This document shows positions 55,025-63,883 of a stretch of DNA of 64,000 bases, one piece after another. This DNA is from an uncultured Collinsella sp. (lineage in GTDB: Bacteria; Actinomycetota; Coriobacteriia; Coriobacteriales; Coriobacteriaceae). The stretch spans positions 1 through 64,000 of the forward strand of contig CAKUGR010000008.1 of NCBI GenBank assembly GCA_934654775.1, read 5' to 3'. Within the stretch, counting starts at the first letter, position 1. Every line of letters begins with the position of its first letter. The notes beneath the pieces are model-generated. The model worked only from the letters and a program-made list of their open reading frames with translations, was not told the origin of the DNA and did not search any database. The position numbers and the translations under genes are program-made.

Positions 55025-56266
55025 CTAGGGCCTGGGCGTTCCGCAGTTGCTGCAGAACTTGCCGCCGTTTTCGCTGCCGCAGTTGGGGCAGAACCACTTG
55101 GCCGGTGCCGGGGCGGGTGCGGGGCTACCGCACTCGGGGCAGAACTTGCCGGTGTTGGTGGCGCCGCAACTGCAGGTCCACGTGCCGGCCGCGGGCGCGG
55201 CGGCGGGAGCCGGTGCGGGGGCGGGTGCCGGAGCCGGTTGCGGGGCGGCCTGCTGCTGCGCCTGGCCGGCGGCGAACAGCTGGCTGGCGTTCATGCCGCC
55301 CATGCCGCCTGCCATGCCCATGCCCATAAAGCCGGCCATCGCGCCGTTGGGGTTGGCCGCTGCGGCGCGCATCGCGTCGCTCTGGGCGCTGGCGATGTTG
55401 GCGGCTGCCATGGTGGGATCGCGCATGACCGCGGCCTTCTGCAGGTCCTTGATCATCTGCTCGTCTTCTTGCGAGGCGGCGATGGAGTTGACGCCAAAGC
55501 TCACGATCTCGACGCCGCGCAGGTCGCGCCAGTCGGCGGAGAGGACCTCGTTGAGCGCGCGGGCGAGCTCGGTGGTGTGGCCGGGGATGGCGCTGTAGCG
55601 GATGCCCATCTCCGAGATCTTGGCAAAGGCGGGCTGTAGGGCGGTGAGCAGCTCGGACTTAAGCTGGCTGTCGATCTTGTCGCGCGTGTAGCTATCGGTC
55701 ACGTTGCCGCACACGTTGGTATAGAACAGCAGCGGGTTGGTGATGCGGTACGAATACTCGCCGTTGCAGCGCACGGAGATATCGACGTCCAGGCCAATAT
55801 TGTTGTCGACCACGCGGAAGGGCACGGGCGAGGCGGTGCCGTACTTGTTGCCGATGATCTCCTTGGTGTTGATGAAGTAGACGCGCTGGTCCTTGCCCGC
55901 GTCGCCGCCAAAGGTAAAGCGGCTGCCGATATTGGCGAAGGTCTCCTTGATGGAGTCGCCCAGGTTGCCGCTAAAGACGCTCGGCTCGCTGCCGGTGTCA
56001 AAGACGAACTCGCCGGGCTCCAGCGCGACCTCGATGATCTTGCCGTTTTGCACCACGAGCATGCCCTGGCCGTCGTTGACGGCGATGACGGAGCCGTTGG
56101 AGATGACGTTGTCCTCGCCGCGCGTGTTGGAGCTGCGGCCGCCGGTGCGCTTGCTGCCTTTGCAGGCCAAGACGTCAGCGGGCATCGATTCGCAATAGAT
56201 AAATTCCTTCCACTGGTCGGCCATGACGCCGCCGGCAGCTCCCAATCCAGCTTTCAAGAGTCCCAT
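55025..56266 (-). CDS. SPFH-domain protein with C-terminal zinc ribbons (YdjI-like)
   Basis: 413 residues. An SPFH/virion-core-like domain (about 20-290) is followed by a Met/Gly-rich stretch and a Pro-Ala linker. Two C-terminal zinc ribbons follow (CSCGATNTGKFCPECG and CPNCGSENGGKFCSNCG). It resembles Bacillus subtilis YdjI, part of the ydjFGHI membrane-stress operon. The neighbours (zinc-ribbon membrane protein, DUF4428 protein) support such a role. SPFH proteins organise membrane microdomains. Confidence 0.8.
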   Translation of the reverse strand: MGLLKAGLGAAGGVMADQWKEFIYCESMPADVLACKGSKRTGGRSSNTRGEDNVISNGSVIAVNDGQGMLVVQNGKIIEVALEPGEFVFDTGSEPSVFSGNLGDSIKETFANIGSRFTFGGDAGKDQRVYFINTKEIIGNKYGTASPVPFRVVDNNIGLDVDISVRCNGEYSYRITNPLLFYTNVCGNVTDSYTRDKIDSQLKSELLTALQPAFAKISEMGIRYSAIPGHTTELARALNEVLSADWRDLRGVEIVSFGVNSIAASQEDEQMIKDLQKAAVMRDPTMAAANIASAQSDAMRAAAANPNGAMAGFMGMGMAGGMGGMNASQLFAAGQAQQQAAPQPAPAPAPAPAPAAAPAAGTWTCSCGATNTGKFCPECGSPAPAPAPAKWFCPNCGSENGGKFCSNCGTPRP

Positions 56267-56314
56267 GGTGATCTTCCTTTCTCGTCAAAGGCCGGGTGGT
56301 GTTGGTCAGAATGG

Positions 56315-57637
56315 TTAATCGTCCTTGTTGTCTTTCATGACAACGGTGGTCTCGGTATGGCTGAAGGTGTCGTGCTTCTCGACCAGGTCGAGCTCGCCGC
56401 AGTACTCGTCGGCGTGGGTCGCCTCGTTGGCTGTCTTGAGCTGGCTTACCAGCAGCACGTCTCCGATGATTACGATGATCAGCGGCGCCACGATATTGAT
56501 GAGGATGCCCTCGACATCAAAGGTGAGATAATCCGGATCGAAAGCGTATTCGCCCATAAAGAGGATCTGGGAGAGGACAAATCCGATCACAAAGAACAGC
56601 ACCGAGGCGATAGCGAGCTTGGGCTTGGAGCAGGGGAGCTCGCCGACCATGCGGCCGGTTTGGCCGTTCATGGCAAACAGGTAGCTCTTGCCGTTCCACG
56701 AGGTGGAGAGCATCCACACCGGGAACAGAGCGTAGTCGCTGTCTTCCCAGGTGTAGTCGAGCTGCTTGCTTTCGACCGTGGCGTCGTCGTATTCGTCGAC
56801 GACGGTCTCGCGCAGGGCCGAGATGGTGCTTTCTTCCATACGGCGCTCGGCACGCGCTTTGCAGGTTTCGCAGTCCTCGTCATAGCGGTTGGCGATGTAG
56901 CCGGGCATGTAGGCGACCGAGAACGGGCGCAGCGCGTCGTAATCGAACGGTTCGATGGCGTCCATGTGGCCGTCGGGCATCTTGGACGATCCGTCAACGG
57001 GCACGCGCTCAAACGAGATATTGCCCTTACGGTAGGCGTCATAGTGGTCGGTGGTTGTGACGGTGCGGTCGGATTCCTCGGTTACGGTCTCGTTGGTCGC
57101 GTCAAAGTACACTTCGCCGTCCACGCGGGCGCCGTAGAGCCAAAACGGCACGTAGACGCCTTGGACCTCGTCGATATGGTTGCCGGTGACAAAGCTCTTG
57201 GGCAGCAGGATCTTGCCCTTGTAGTGCTCCTTGAGCGCAGCCATGACGTCGTCGCGCCCGAGCTTGAACGGGATCACCAGGTCGGGGGAGAAGTCGCCCG
57301 AGAGCTGACCGGGTGCCACGGCGGGGTTGCCGCAGTACGGACAGGTGGTGACGGCGACGGTGCCGTCCGAGATCAGCTCGGCGCCGCACGACGAGCAGAT
57401 ATAGCCGGCGTTCTGGGCCAGTTCTTGCACCGCGGCGTCTGCCGCGGGCTTGGGCGCTGCAGCTGCCGCATCGGCTTTGGCGTCTGCCTTGTCCTGGCGC
57501 TCGCGATACAGGGCCTCGACTTCCTCGACTTTAAAACGTGAGTCGCAGTAGTCGCAGACAAGCTTTTGCTCGGCGCTGGCAAAATGCAGCGGGCCGCCAC
57601 ACGCGGGGCACTGATAGTTAACGCTCTCGAAGGCCAT
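56315..57637 (-). CDS. TFIIB-type zinc ribbon membrane protein (YdjG-like)
   Basis: 440 residues. Two zinc ribbons are at the N-terminus (YQCPACGGPLHF ... CDYCDSRF, and ICSSCGAEL ... CPYCGNPAV). A globular region with a CxxC near 270 follows, and two transmembrane helices lie near 345-405 (LAIASVLFFVIGFVL, GILINIVAPLIIVIIG). It resembles B. subtilis YdjG. It is 48 bases upstream of the SPFH gene and 24 bases after the DUF4428 gene. It is probably a membrane anchor or sensor in an envelope-stress complex. Confidence 0.78.
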   Translation of the reverse strand: MAFESVNYQCPACGGPLHFASAEQKLVCDYCDSRFKVEEVEALYRERQDKADAKADAAAAAPKPAADAAVQELAQNAGYICSSCGAELISDGTVAVTTCPYCGNPAVAPGQLSGDFSPDLVIPFKLGRDDVMAALKEHYKGKILLPKSFVTGNHIDEVQGVYVPFWLYGARVDGEVYFDATNETVTEESDRTVTTTDHYDAYRKGNISFERVPVDGSSKMPDGHMDAIEPFDYDALRPFSVAYMPGYIANRYDEDCETCKARAERRMEESTISALRETVVDEYDDATVESKQLDYTWEDSDYALFPVWMLSTSWNGKSYLFAMNGQTGRMVGELPCSKPKLAIASVLFFVIGFVLSQILFMGEYAFDPDYLTFDVEGILINIVAPLIIVIIGDVLLVSQLKTANEATHADEYCGELDLVEKHDTFSHTETTVVMKDNKDD

Positions 57638-57661
57638 GATCGGTCCTTTCCGTGCCGAGGG

Positions 57662-58399
57662 CTATGCGCCGATGGCGCCGCCGCAGTATTCGCAGCGCCC
57701 GCTGGCATCGGGAATGGTGGTCGCGCCGCAGAAGGGGCAGGTGACCGCGGTCTTGGGGGCCTTGGCGGCCACGACGCTGTCGCGCGTCTCCTGGCGCAGC
57801 TGCACCAGCGCGTCGCGGACTTCGGTTGCCTGGCGCTTGGCCTCGCGGTACTCGATGGACCCGCGCTGATCGATGGTGGAGTCGTTCACGCGCAAGTTGA
57901 TCTCGGTAAAGTACGGGGTGTTGACGTGGATGGTCAGGTTAAAGTCGTAATCCAGGTCGTAGCGCGGCGGGTCGTAGCTCTTGCGCTCGCCGTCCTTGGT
58001 CTCGCGATAGATCTCGGTGCGGTGCTCATCGATATCCATATCGCAGCCGAGCACCTGCGAGAACTCGATGATGTCGGGATTGGCGTCGCGCCAGCGCGTC
58101 TGCGAGGTAATGATCAGCAGGCCCGCGTCCTCGTCGAGCATAATATTGGTGCGTCCGGCCGAGAGCGTGCGCGTGGGATTGAACGATGCCAGGCGCTCGG
58201 CATTGGCCTCGCGGTAGGCGAGCTGCTCGCGGATATCGTCTGCGGTGCTGGAGCGATAGCCGCCAAAGAAGGGGGAGAGCTTACCGACGCACTCTTTGCA
58301 TAGGTAACCTTCGTTGATCTTGGTCTTTCCCAAAAGTCCCAGCTCGGTACCGCAAATCGCGCATTCTTTCTTCTCGAACATCTTGTCAAAGAAGCCCAT
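57662..58399 (-). CDS. DUF4428 zinc-ribbon protein
   Basis: 245 residues. An N-terminal DUF4428 ribbon (CAICGTELGLLGKTKI ... CKECV, about 17-40), a central beta-rich domain with DYDFNLTIHVNTPYF, and a C-terminal ribbon CPFCGATTIPDASGRCEYCG are visible. The function is unknown. It is first in the minus-strand operon with the YdjG- and SPFH-like genes. Confidence 0.75.
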   Translation of the reverse strand: MGFFDKMFEKKECAICGTELGLLGKTKINEGYLCKECVGKLSPFFGGYRSSTADDIREQLAYREANAERLASFNPTRTLSAGRTNIMLDEDAGLLIITSQTRWRDANPDIIEFSQVLGCDMDIDEHRTEIYRETKDGERKSYDPPRYDLDYDFNLTIHVNTPYFTEINLRVNDSTIDQRGSIEYREAKRQATEVRDALVQLRQETRDSVVAAKAPKTAVTCPFCGATTIPDASGRCEYCGGAIGA

Positions 58400-58522
58400 G
58401 GCTGCCTCCCATCAACAGGTAGCGTGTGTCACTTTTGATGATGGGGGAGCAGACAATCTTTCACGATACCCAGACGGCTCAAGAGGTCTCCACAACTGGG
58501 ACACATGGCCCATTTTTCACCT

Positions 58523-58582
58523 ACTCATTGGGGACGTACTTAAATGAGTGAAACTACTCATTTAAGTACGTCCCCAATGAGT
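58523..58582. repeat. Perfect 27-bp inverted repeat
   Basis: Arms 58523-58549 and 58556-58582 are exact reverse complements with a GAAACT loop. It lies in the 243-base gap between two minus-strand genes, about 60 bases beyond the DUF1593 stop. It would form a very stable hairpin; on the minus strand no T-run follows. Confidence 0.8.
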
Positions 58583-58642
58583 GCCCGCTCGCTCGTTTGG
58601 CGCCTGGGGGACACTCTATGTCGAATATTGGCGCCGTCCTTG

Positions 58643-60154
58643 TTATGCCACGGTTACAGCGACCTGAGCGTAGCGGGTGCAGGGGCGCTCGGCGCGCGTC
58701 TGTACGGTGAGGGTGAGCACGAAGCGGTCGCCGGGTCGTGCGTCGGCGGGCACGATGAAAGCGGTGTCCACCGTCCATTCCTGCCACAGTGACAGATCCT
58801 GGGCGCCCGCATAGCCCGACGGGTCCACGGCGACATCCCAATGCGCATCGAAACCCTTGTCGTCGGGGTCGATGACGGTCGCCGTGAGGGCAATGCGCTC
58901 GCCGGCTGCGGCGCTGCAGTCGGCCGTGACCTCGACAACATGCGCCGGATGCGAGCAGGCCACGGGCTCGTGGGCGCACCACTGCGCGCGGGCGGCGAAG
59001 TCTTCCTGGTAGGCGCGCAGATAGGGATTAGGATTGCCATCGACGGGCGTGCCTATGGCCGCAAAGCCGGCAGGTGCGTCCGAATCGGGATGCCCGTCGA
59101 GGAACATACGACCGAGCAGCGTGTCAAAGCCACGGTCGTCAGCCCCGCGCAGGCCAAACGGCAGCAGCGGAATATAGGTCATCGAGTCGCCCTCGGCCAT
59201 AAAGTCGCCGCGCTCAAACTGCAAGGCCGGCATACCCTCTAAGCCCCAGTCCAAGCGTGCATGCTTGCCAAACTGGAATCGCTCAGGCTCGTTTTCGTAC
59301 ACCTTGCCATCGCCATAGAGCATATAGCGCGCCATAAGGGGGCCGTTGCCTTGGGTGAGGTTCTGTGCAGGCCAGGGAGCCTGAAACAGCGGCAGCGTAT
59401 CGGGCTGAGCCATCTTGGCGTCAACGTAGCCACCATACATATAGGGAACGCACCAAAACGTGAGCTCGGGAAAAAGCTCACGTCCATGATCGAGCCACGA
59501 GTTGTCCTGACCTACGCCATCCGAAACGCCCAGCACGCGAACCTTGCGATAAACCCGCTGTTGCACGTCAGTCCACTCAGGCGCATCACGATAATGCTCG
59601 GCAATGCTCATCAGAGCGCGAACGATGGTATTCATGCCACCCCAGCTAAGTAGCCACAACGTACGCGGATCATCATCGAGGATTGCCTGAGCAATCACGC
59701 GAGACCCCTCGGTCTCCTCACGCACGTCGCCCTCAAAGGCAACATTGCCTACAAACGTACGCTCAATCATCTGAGCAGGCGTGGGAAACGGCGGCTCACC
59801 GGCGGCAGCGGCATTCGCCTGCAGCTGCGGCCAAGCCTGGGCATACTCATTGCTCCAAAGGCTCTCAATCCAATGCTCAGGAAACGGCCGATACTCACGA
59901 AGCTCCCCGGCCGTGGGATCGGGCTCATGGGGCACAACCTCCCACTCATAAGAGCGGCGACCCTTGGTCCGCCAATGAGGATTCACCTCGCCAAGCGAAT
60001 GAACCCCATCCCCAAGAAAGTGATACTGCGAAGCCGTATACACCACAGCCTGCACGTCAAGCAAGTTAAGATACAGAGCCAAATGAACGAGCGAGTTCAT
60101 ATCATCGACTTCCATATCAGTAGTAACAATCACCCGAGTCAACTCTTGGGACAT
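58643..60154 (-). CDS. DUF1593 (Sde182-type) nucleoside-hydrolase-like protein
   Basis: 503 residues, TTGGAG upstream. The N-terminal nucleoside-hydrolase-like domain begins RVIVTTDMEVDDMNSLVHL, with the aspartate cluster that binds calcium in nucleoside hydrolases, and continues to about residue 385. A C-terminal Ig-like domain (about 405-503) follows. This domain pair occurs in DUF1593 proteins of polysaccharide utilisation loci. There is no signal peptide, so it acts inside the cell. The substrate is unknown; an N- or O-glycoside is likely. Confidence 0.78.
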   Translation of the reverse strand: MSQELTRVIVTTDMEVDDMNSLVHLALYLNLLDVQAVVYTASQYHFLGDGVHSLGEVNPHWRTKGRRSYEWEVVPHEPDPTAGELREYRPFPEHWIESLWSNEYAQAWPQLQANAAAAGEPPFPTPAQMIERTFVGNVAFEGDVREETEGSRVIAQAILDDDPRTLWLLSWGGMNTIVRALMSIAEHYRDAPEWTDVQQRVYRKVRVLGVSDGVGQDNSWLDHGRELFPELTFWCVPYMYGGYVDAKMAQPDTLPLFQAPWPAQNLTQGNGPLMARYMLYGDGKVYENEPERFQFGKHARLDWGLEGMPALQFERGDFMAEGDSMTYIPLLPFGLRGADDRGFDTLLGRMFLDGHPDSDAPAGFAAIGTPVDGNPNPYLRAYQEDFAARAQWCAHEPVACSHPAHVVEVTADCSAAAGERIALTATVIDPDDKGFDAHWDVAVDPSGYAGAQDLSLWQEWTVDTAFIVPADARPGDRFVLTLTVQTRAERPCTRYAQVAVTVA

Positions 60155-60283
60155 AAGAAAGCTCCAACCAAAATCAATTCAGCCAGTTACGCGCAAGGCA
60201 AGACGGGACCCCACGCCCCCATCGCCGTCAATCCGGCGGCCCGCCGGAAGCGCTCGCCCAGGGTCCACAACAACGTCAACGCA

Positions 60284-60408
60284 GCGGGGCCGAGGGCTTA
60301 CCTCTGAAAATATTCCGCAGGGGGCGGCCCGGTTGCACGGCGCGAAGCGCGTAGTGCAACCGGGCCGCATGCCCGAGGACATTTTCAGAGGTAAGCCCTC
60401 GGCCCCGC
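60284..60408. repeat. 125-bp cruciform-forming palindrome
   Basis: Outer arms 60284-60311 and 60381-60408 are exact 28-bp reverse complements. Inner arms 60324-60338 and 60354-60368 are an exact 15-bp pair, and the centre has a CGCG stem. It lies between the esterase stop (60420) and the DUF1593 start (60154) and may also end the esterase transcript. Gap 60155-60419 holds nothing else. Confidence 0.85.
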
Positions 60409-60419
60409 GATGGGACGGA

Positions 60420-61757
60420 TTACTTATCGACCCTGGCCGACCACTCCCAGCAGCCCACCGGCTCGCCGTCGATGAGTACGTTGCCCCCGTCGATGTCTTG
60501 ATAACACAGGTCGTTGAATTGGTGGATCCACACGCCATGGTTGAACGTCTTTTTGGCCGAGCCGTCGGCTTCGCGATACACGCCGGTCAGGTCTTCGACA
60601 TGGCTAAAGTAGGTGAGGTGCACGTTGGCGCCGGCATCGCGCAGACGCGCCGTGAGCGGCAGCACGGTCTGTTGCGGCGGCACGAGCTCGTCGCCCTTGG
60701 AGTGCGTAAACCACAGCGGCGTCTTGGCGAGCGCGGCTACGTCCTCGTCCGTGGCGTTGTACCACGGGGCGCAGCAGGGAAGGCCCGCGGCGAAGAAATC
60801 GGGGTAGTCGGCGCACAGGCGCAGGGTCATAAAGCCGCCGTTGGAAAGGCCGGCGACCACGATGCGGTCGGTGTCGATGCGGTCGGCATGCTCGGCGACA
60901 AACTCGTCGATAAGCGCCTTGAGCACGGGGGAGTAGATGCTCTGGTTGGAGTGGCCGAGCTGCTCGACGCCGTTGTCCATCCAAAACGTGGGCGACTGCG
61001 GCACGAGTACCCAGGCAAAGCCGCCAAAGTAGCGCTGGATCTGCGTCTGGCTGATGGCTGTCACGCGGTTGCCGATATAGGCGCGCGTGGCGCCCTCGCC
61101 CTGCGTGGAGCCCTTGCCCTCGCCGGCACCGTGCAGGTACACCACGAGCGGAGCCTGTTGGGGCACGACTGTGGCCTCGGGCGCAAAGGGATTGAAGCAT
61201 GCCGAGTCCTCGGCCCTTAAGCTGGGTTCAAAGAAGCCGTACTCGAGCGCGATGCCATTGACGGCGGTCTTTTGCGTGGCGTTGCTCCAGCCCTTGAGCG
61301 CGGGGCAGATGTCGCCACGGCAGGTGTCGAAGACCAGGCCGCAGGTGGGGTCGTCGCCATCGTTGCCGGGAAGGGCTGCAAGCTGCGTGATGCGCAGCTG
61401 GTCGTCGAGCATGCGAGAGCCCATCACGCCGCCCTCGATGGTCTTGGTCAGGCGCTGCTCGGCGACCTCGAGCGCCACATGGGTGCCAAAGGCGAGCTTG
61501 CAGCCACACTCGTCGCACGGATAAGCGGCGAGCACGTCGACGTAGCCCACGGAAGGCGCGGCATGGTCGGCGCCGCGCTCCTTGCGCATGAGGACCTCGC
61601 CCGTGCGCTCGTGGCGCTCAACATATATATGGAAGGAGTGCGCGTCAATGTCGTTGGTACGAACGGTGCACGGCAGGTCGAGCACGACCTTGCTGATCCA
61701 GGGGCCAAAGTCGCCCAAGGTGGTGACGGTTGCATAGGTGCACGATTTGAGTTCCAT
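60420..61757 (-). CDS. Esterase with N-terminal Ig-like domain (EstA/prolyl-oligopeptidase-like)
   Basis: 445 residues from ATG 61757, GGGAGG 5-6 bases upstream. A beta-rich N-terminal half (about 1-170), probably an EstA-type Ig-like domain, precedes an alpha/beta hydrolase. The oxyanion region is LHGAGEG (208-214) and the nucleophile elbow GLSNGG (303-308, Ser305). An acid is in SKGDELVPP and a histidine in NHGVWIHQF. There is no signal peptide. The divergent PTS IIBC and the apiosidase-like gene suggest deacylation of plant-derived glycosides. Confidence 0.75.
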   Translation of the reverse strand: MELKSCTYATVTTLGDFGPWISKVVLDLPCTVRTNDIDAHSFHIYVERHERTGEVLMRKERGADHAAPSVGYVDVLAAYPCDECGCKLAFGTHVALEVAEQRLTKTIEGGVMGSRMLDDQLRITQLAALPGNDGDDPTCGLVFDTCRGDICPALKGWSNATQKTAVNGIALEYGFFEPSLRAEDSACFNPFAPEATVVPQQAPLVVYLHGAGEGKGSTQGEGATRAYIGNRVTAISQTQIQRYFGGFAWVLVPQSPTFWMDNGVEQLGHSNQSIYSPVLKALIDEFVAEHADRIDTDRIVVAGLSNGGFMTLRLCADYPDFFAAGLPCCAPWYNATDEDVAALAKTPLWFTHSKGDELVPPQQTVLPLTARLRDAGANVHLTYFSHVEDLTGVYREADGSAKKTFNHGVWIHQFNDLCYQDIDGGNVLIDGEPVGCWEWSARVDK

Positions 61758-61806
61758 GAGCTGCCTCCCTTGCGCCGCAGGCGGTAAACATTTGCGGCAA
61801 TACAAT

Positions 61807-61820
61807 CTAAACATGTTTAG
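61807..61820. promoter_or_regulatory. Palindromic operator CTAAACATGTTTAG
   Basis: A perfect 14-bp palindrome 50 bases upstream of the esterase start. It is one of three TAAAC/GTTTA palindromes in the 490-base gene-free region 61758-62247. Confidence 0.6.
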
Positions 61821-61888
61821 TGTAATGCAGAATTACAGAACGTGCAGATGAACTCGGTAAACGGTCTGAATGAACACTCAACAAACTA

Positions 61889-61904
61889 CTAAACAGTCGT
61901 TTAG
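61889..61904. promoter_or_regulatory. Palindromic operator CTAAAC N4 GTTTAG
   Basis: A perfect 6-bp inverted repeat with 4-base spacer, the same halves as 61807-61820. Confidence 0.55.
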
Positions 61905-62124
61905 CACTATCTATCAGGGCTTTTGTTGACGAGTAAACAGAGTATAGAGGCGTCATTCAAAGTAAAAGCCCACGTAGATAGGCATATAGTGTTAATGTGC
62001 CAAAAAGACAATCCTCTGCCATTCAAATACGTTCACCCCCGATTTCCTACCGTTCACCGGACGACGAACGGCAAAATTGCCACAAATTAGACGTTCCGTG
62101 TAAACTAAAGCCCGTAAACGTTCA

Positions 62125-62141
62125 GTAAACACATTGTTTAC
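62125..62141. promoter_or_regulatory. Palindromic operator GTAAACA N3 TGTTTAC
   Basis: A perfect 7-bp inverted repeat with 3-base spacer, about 110 bases upstream of the PTS IIBC gene. Single GTAAAC half-sites lie at 62100 and 62114. The rest of 61758-62247 is AT-rich with no gene. Confidence 0.6.
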
Positions 62142-62247
62142 GACAGCGTATCCAAGGGTTCGGCAGCCGTAAGGGGTTATAGTCGCCGAGCCAAAGGCGT
62201 GCCTACGCCCAAACGAGTAGGCACACGATGATATGGGGAGGGGTCCC

Positions 62248-63675
62248 ATGGCAGTAGATAACAAGCAGATTGCCACCGATGTCCTCGAGCTCGTGGGCGG
62301 TGCGGAGAACGTCACCGTCGCCACCAACTGCATGACGCGCCTGCGTCTGACGCTCAAGGACAACAGCAAGGCCGACGTGGAGAAGATCAAGAAGGTCAAG
62401 GGTGTTCTGGGTTGCCAGTTCGCCGGCAGCCAGCTCCAGGTCATCATCGGCCAGAACGTGCCCAAGGTGCTTGCCGAGTTCGTCGCCATCTCCGGCGTCA
62501 AGCAGGGTGCCGCGGTCGACGAGAACCTCGACGCTCCCAAGGAGAAGTTCGAGCTCAAGAACCTGCCCAACATCATCCTCGACTATCTGTCGGGCTCCAT
62601 GACCCAGCTGATCCCGCTGCTCATGGCCGGCGGTCTGTTCCGCACCATCGCTGCGGTTCTCGGCCCCACCATGCTCGGCGTCCTTTCCGACACCGATCCG
62701 ACCTACACGTTCCTCTACACCACCCTGTACGAGGCCACGTTTACCTTTATCCCCATCTACCTGGGCTATGCCGCTGCTAAGAAGCTCGGCGCCTCCCCGG
62801 TTCTGGGCATGCTCCTCGGCGGCGCCCTCATGGCCCCGTCCGTCGTGAGCGTCGCGACCCAGGAGGGCGGCGGAATCATCTCCGTCTACGGCATCCAGAT
62901 CGCTGCTGCCAACTATCAGCAGTCCGTCCTGCCGATCATCCTCTCGGTGCCCGTCCTCTACTTCGTCGAGAAGTTCTTTAAGAAGGTCATGCCCGACGTG
63001 CTGTCCACGGTCTTTACGCCGTTCTGCACCATGATCGTCACTATCCCCATCGCCTTCATCGTCCTTGCCCCGGTCGGTAACGAGATCGGTAACGTCATCG
63101 CCAACGCCCTCTTTGGCCTGGCTGACATGGGTGGCTTCGGTGTCCTGATCGTTATGGCCGTCCTCGGCGCCTTCTGGCAGCTCTTCGTGGTCTGCGGCAT
63201 GCACATGCCCGTCATCCTGCTCGCTCAGGTTCAGATCATCGCCGCCGGTTACGATCCCTTCGTCTTCGTTTCCACCAACTGCGCTATGGCCGCTGTCTGG
63301 GGCTGCGCCTTCGGTGCCTTCCTTAAGATGAAGAACCCCGACGAGAAGTCCCTCGCCATCGGTTACGTCATCTCCGCCATCGCCGGCGGCGTCACCGAGC
63401 CCGCGCTCTTTGGTATCCTCATGCGCTTCCGTCGCACCATGTTCGGTATGTTCATCGGCGGTGCTATCGGCGCTGTGTTCTCCGGCCTCATGGGTGTTAC
63501 CTACTACCTCGCCGGTGGTGCCTCCAACTTCCTGGTCTTCACCAACTACCTGCAGGGTGGCCAGATGAACACCGTCTGGGCTATCGTCGGTATGGCAATC
63601 TCCTTTGTCATCGCCGCTGCCGTCGTCTTCGTCGCCGGCTTCTCCAAGGAGGAGCTCGCCGAGATGGAGGCCTAA
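62248..63675 (+). CDS. PTS IIBC, glucose/beta-glucoside type
   Basis: 475 residues from ATG 62248, GGGGAGGGG upstream. The IIB active cysteine is C28 in VATNCMTRLRL, followed by an IIC domain with about ten helices containing QLIPLLMAGGLF and GGVTEPALFGILM. There is no IIA domain. It is related to 34744-36174. It is flanked upstream by TAAAC/GTTTA operators and downstream by an apiosidase-like gene, which suggests uptake of a glycoside used by these enzymes. Confidence 0.87.
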   Translation: MAVDNKQIATDVLELVGGAENVTVATNCMTRLRLTLKDNSKADVEKIKKVKGVLGCQFAGSQLQVIIGQNVPKVLAEFVAISGVKQGAAVDENLDAPKEKFELKNLPNIILDYLSGSMTQLIPLLMAGGLFRTIAAVLGPTMLGVLSDTDPTYTFLYTTLYEATFTFIPIYLGYAAAKKLGASPVLGMLLGGALMAPSVVSVATQEGGGIISVYGIQIAAANYQQSVLPIILSVPVLYFVEKFFKKVMPDVLSTVFTPFCTMIVTIPIAFIVLAPVGNEIGNVIANALFGLADMGGFGVLIVMAVLGAFWQLFVVCGMHMPVILLAQVQIIAAGYDPFVFVSTNCAMAAVWGCAFGAFLKMKNPDEKSLAIGYVISAIAGGVTEPALFGILMRFRRTMFGMFIGGAIGAVFSGLMGVTYYLAGGASNFLVFTNYLQGGQMNTVWAIVGMAISFVIAAAVVFVAGFSKEELAEMEA

Positions 63676-63716
63676 GGCCAAGCCATTCGGTCGCATACGA
63701 CCTTACCTACACGACA

Positions 63717-63752
63717 GGGCCCCGTCAGGCGCAAGCCCGGCGGGGTCCTTTT
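63717..63752 (+). terminator. Terminator of the PTS IIBC gene
   Basis: GGCCCCG and CGGGGTCC form the stem, with an inner GGC/GCC pair, followed by TTTTG. Confidence 0.75.
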
Positions 63753-63811
63753 GCAAGGTAGACTGATTGGGGCGGGTGATGCCCGCCTGCTGGGGCTTGC
63801 TAAGCGTCAGG

Positions 63812-63840
63812 GGCTTTCGCGCGGGGTTACCGCGAAAGCC
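63812..63840 (+). promoter_or_regulatory. Hairpin in the leader of the partial glycosidase gene
   Basis: GGCTTTCGCG and CGCGAAAGCC form a perfect 10-bp stem with a 9-base loop, 43 bases before the start codon. There is no T-run; possibly a translational or stability element. Confidence 0.4.
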
Positions 63841-63883
63841 TCCGCCGTTTCGCAATTCCTTTATCGAGCGAAAGGACATGCAG

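Noticed and set aside
58523..58582. Rho-independent terminator for the DUF1593 gene
   Set aside because: The stem is perfect, but no T-run follows on the minus strand; recorded as an inverted repeat instead.
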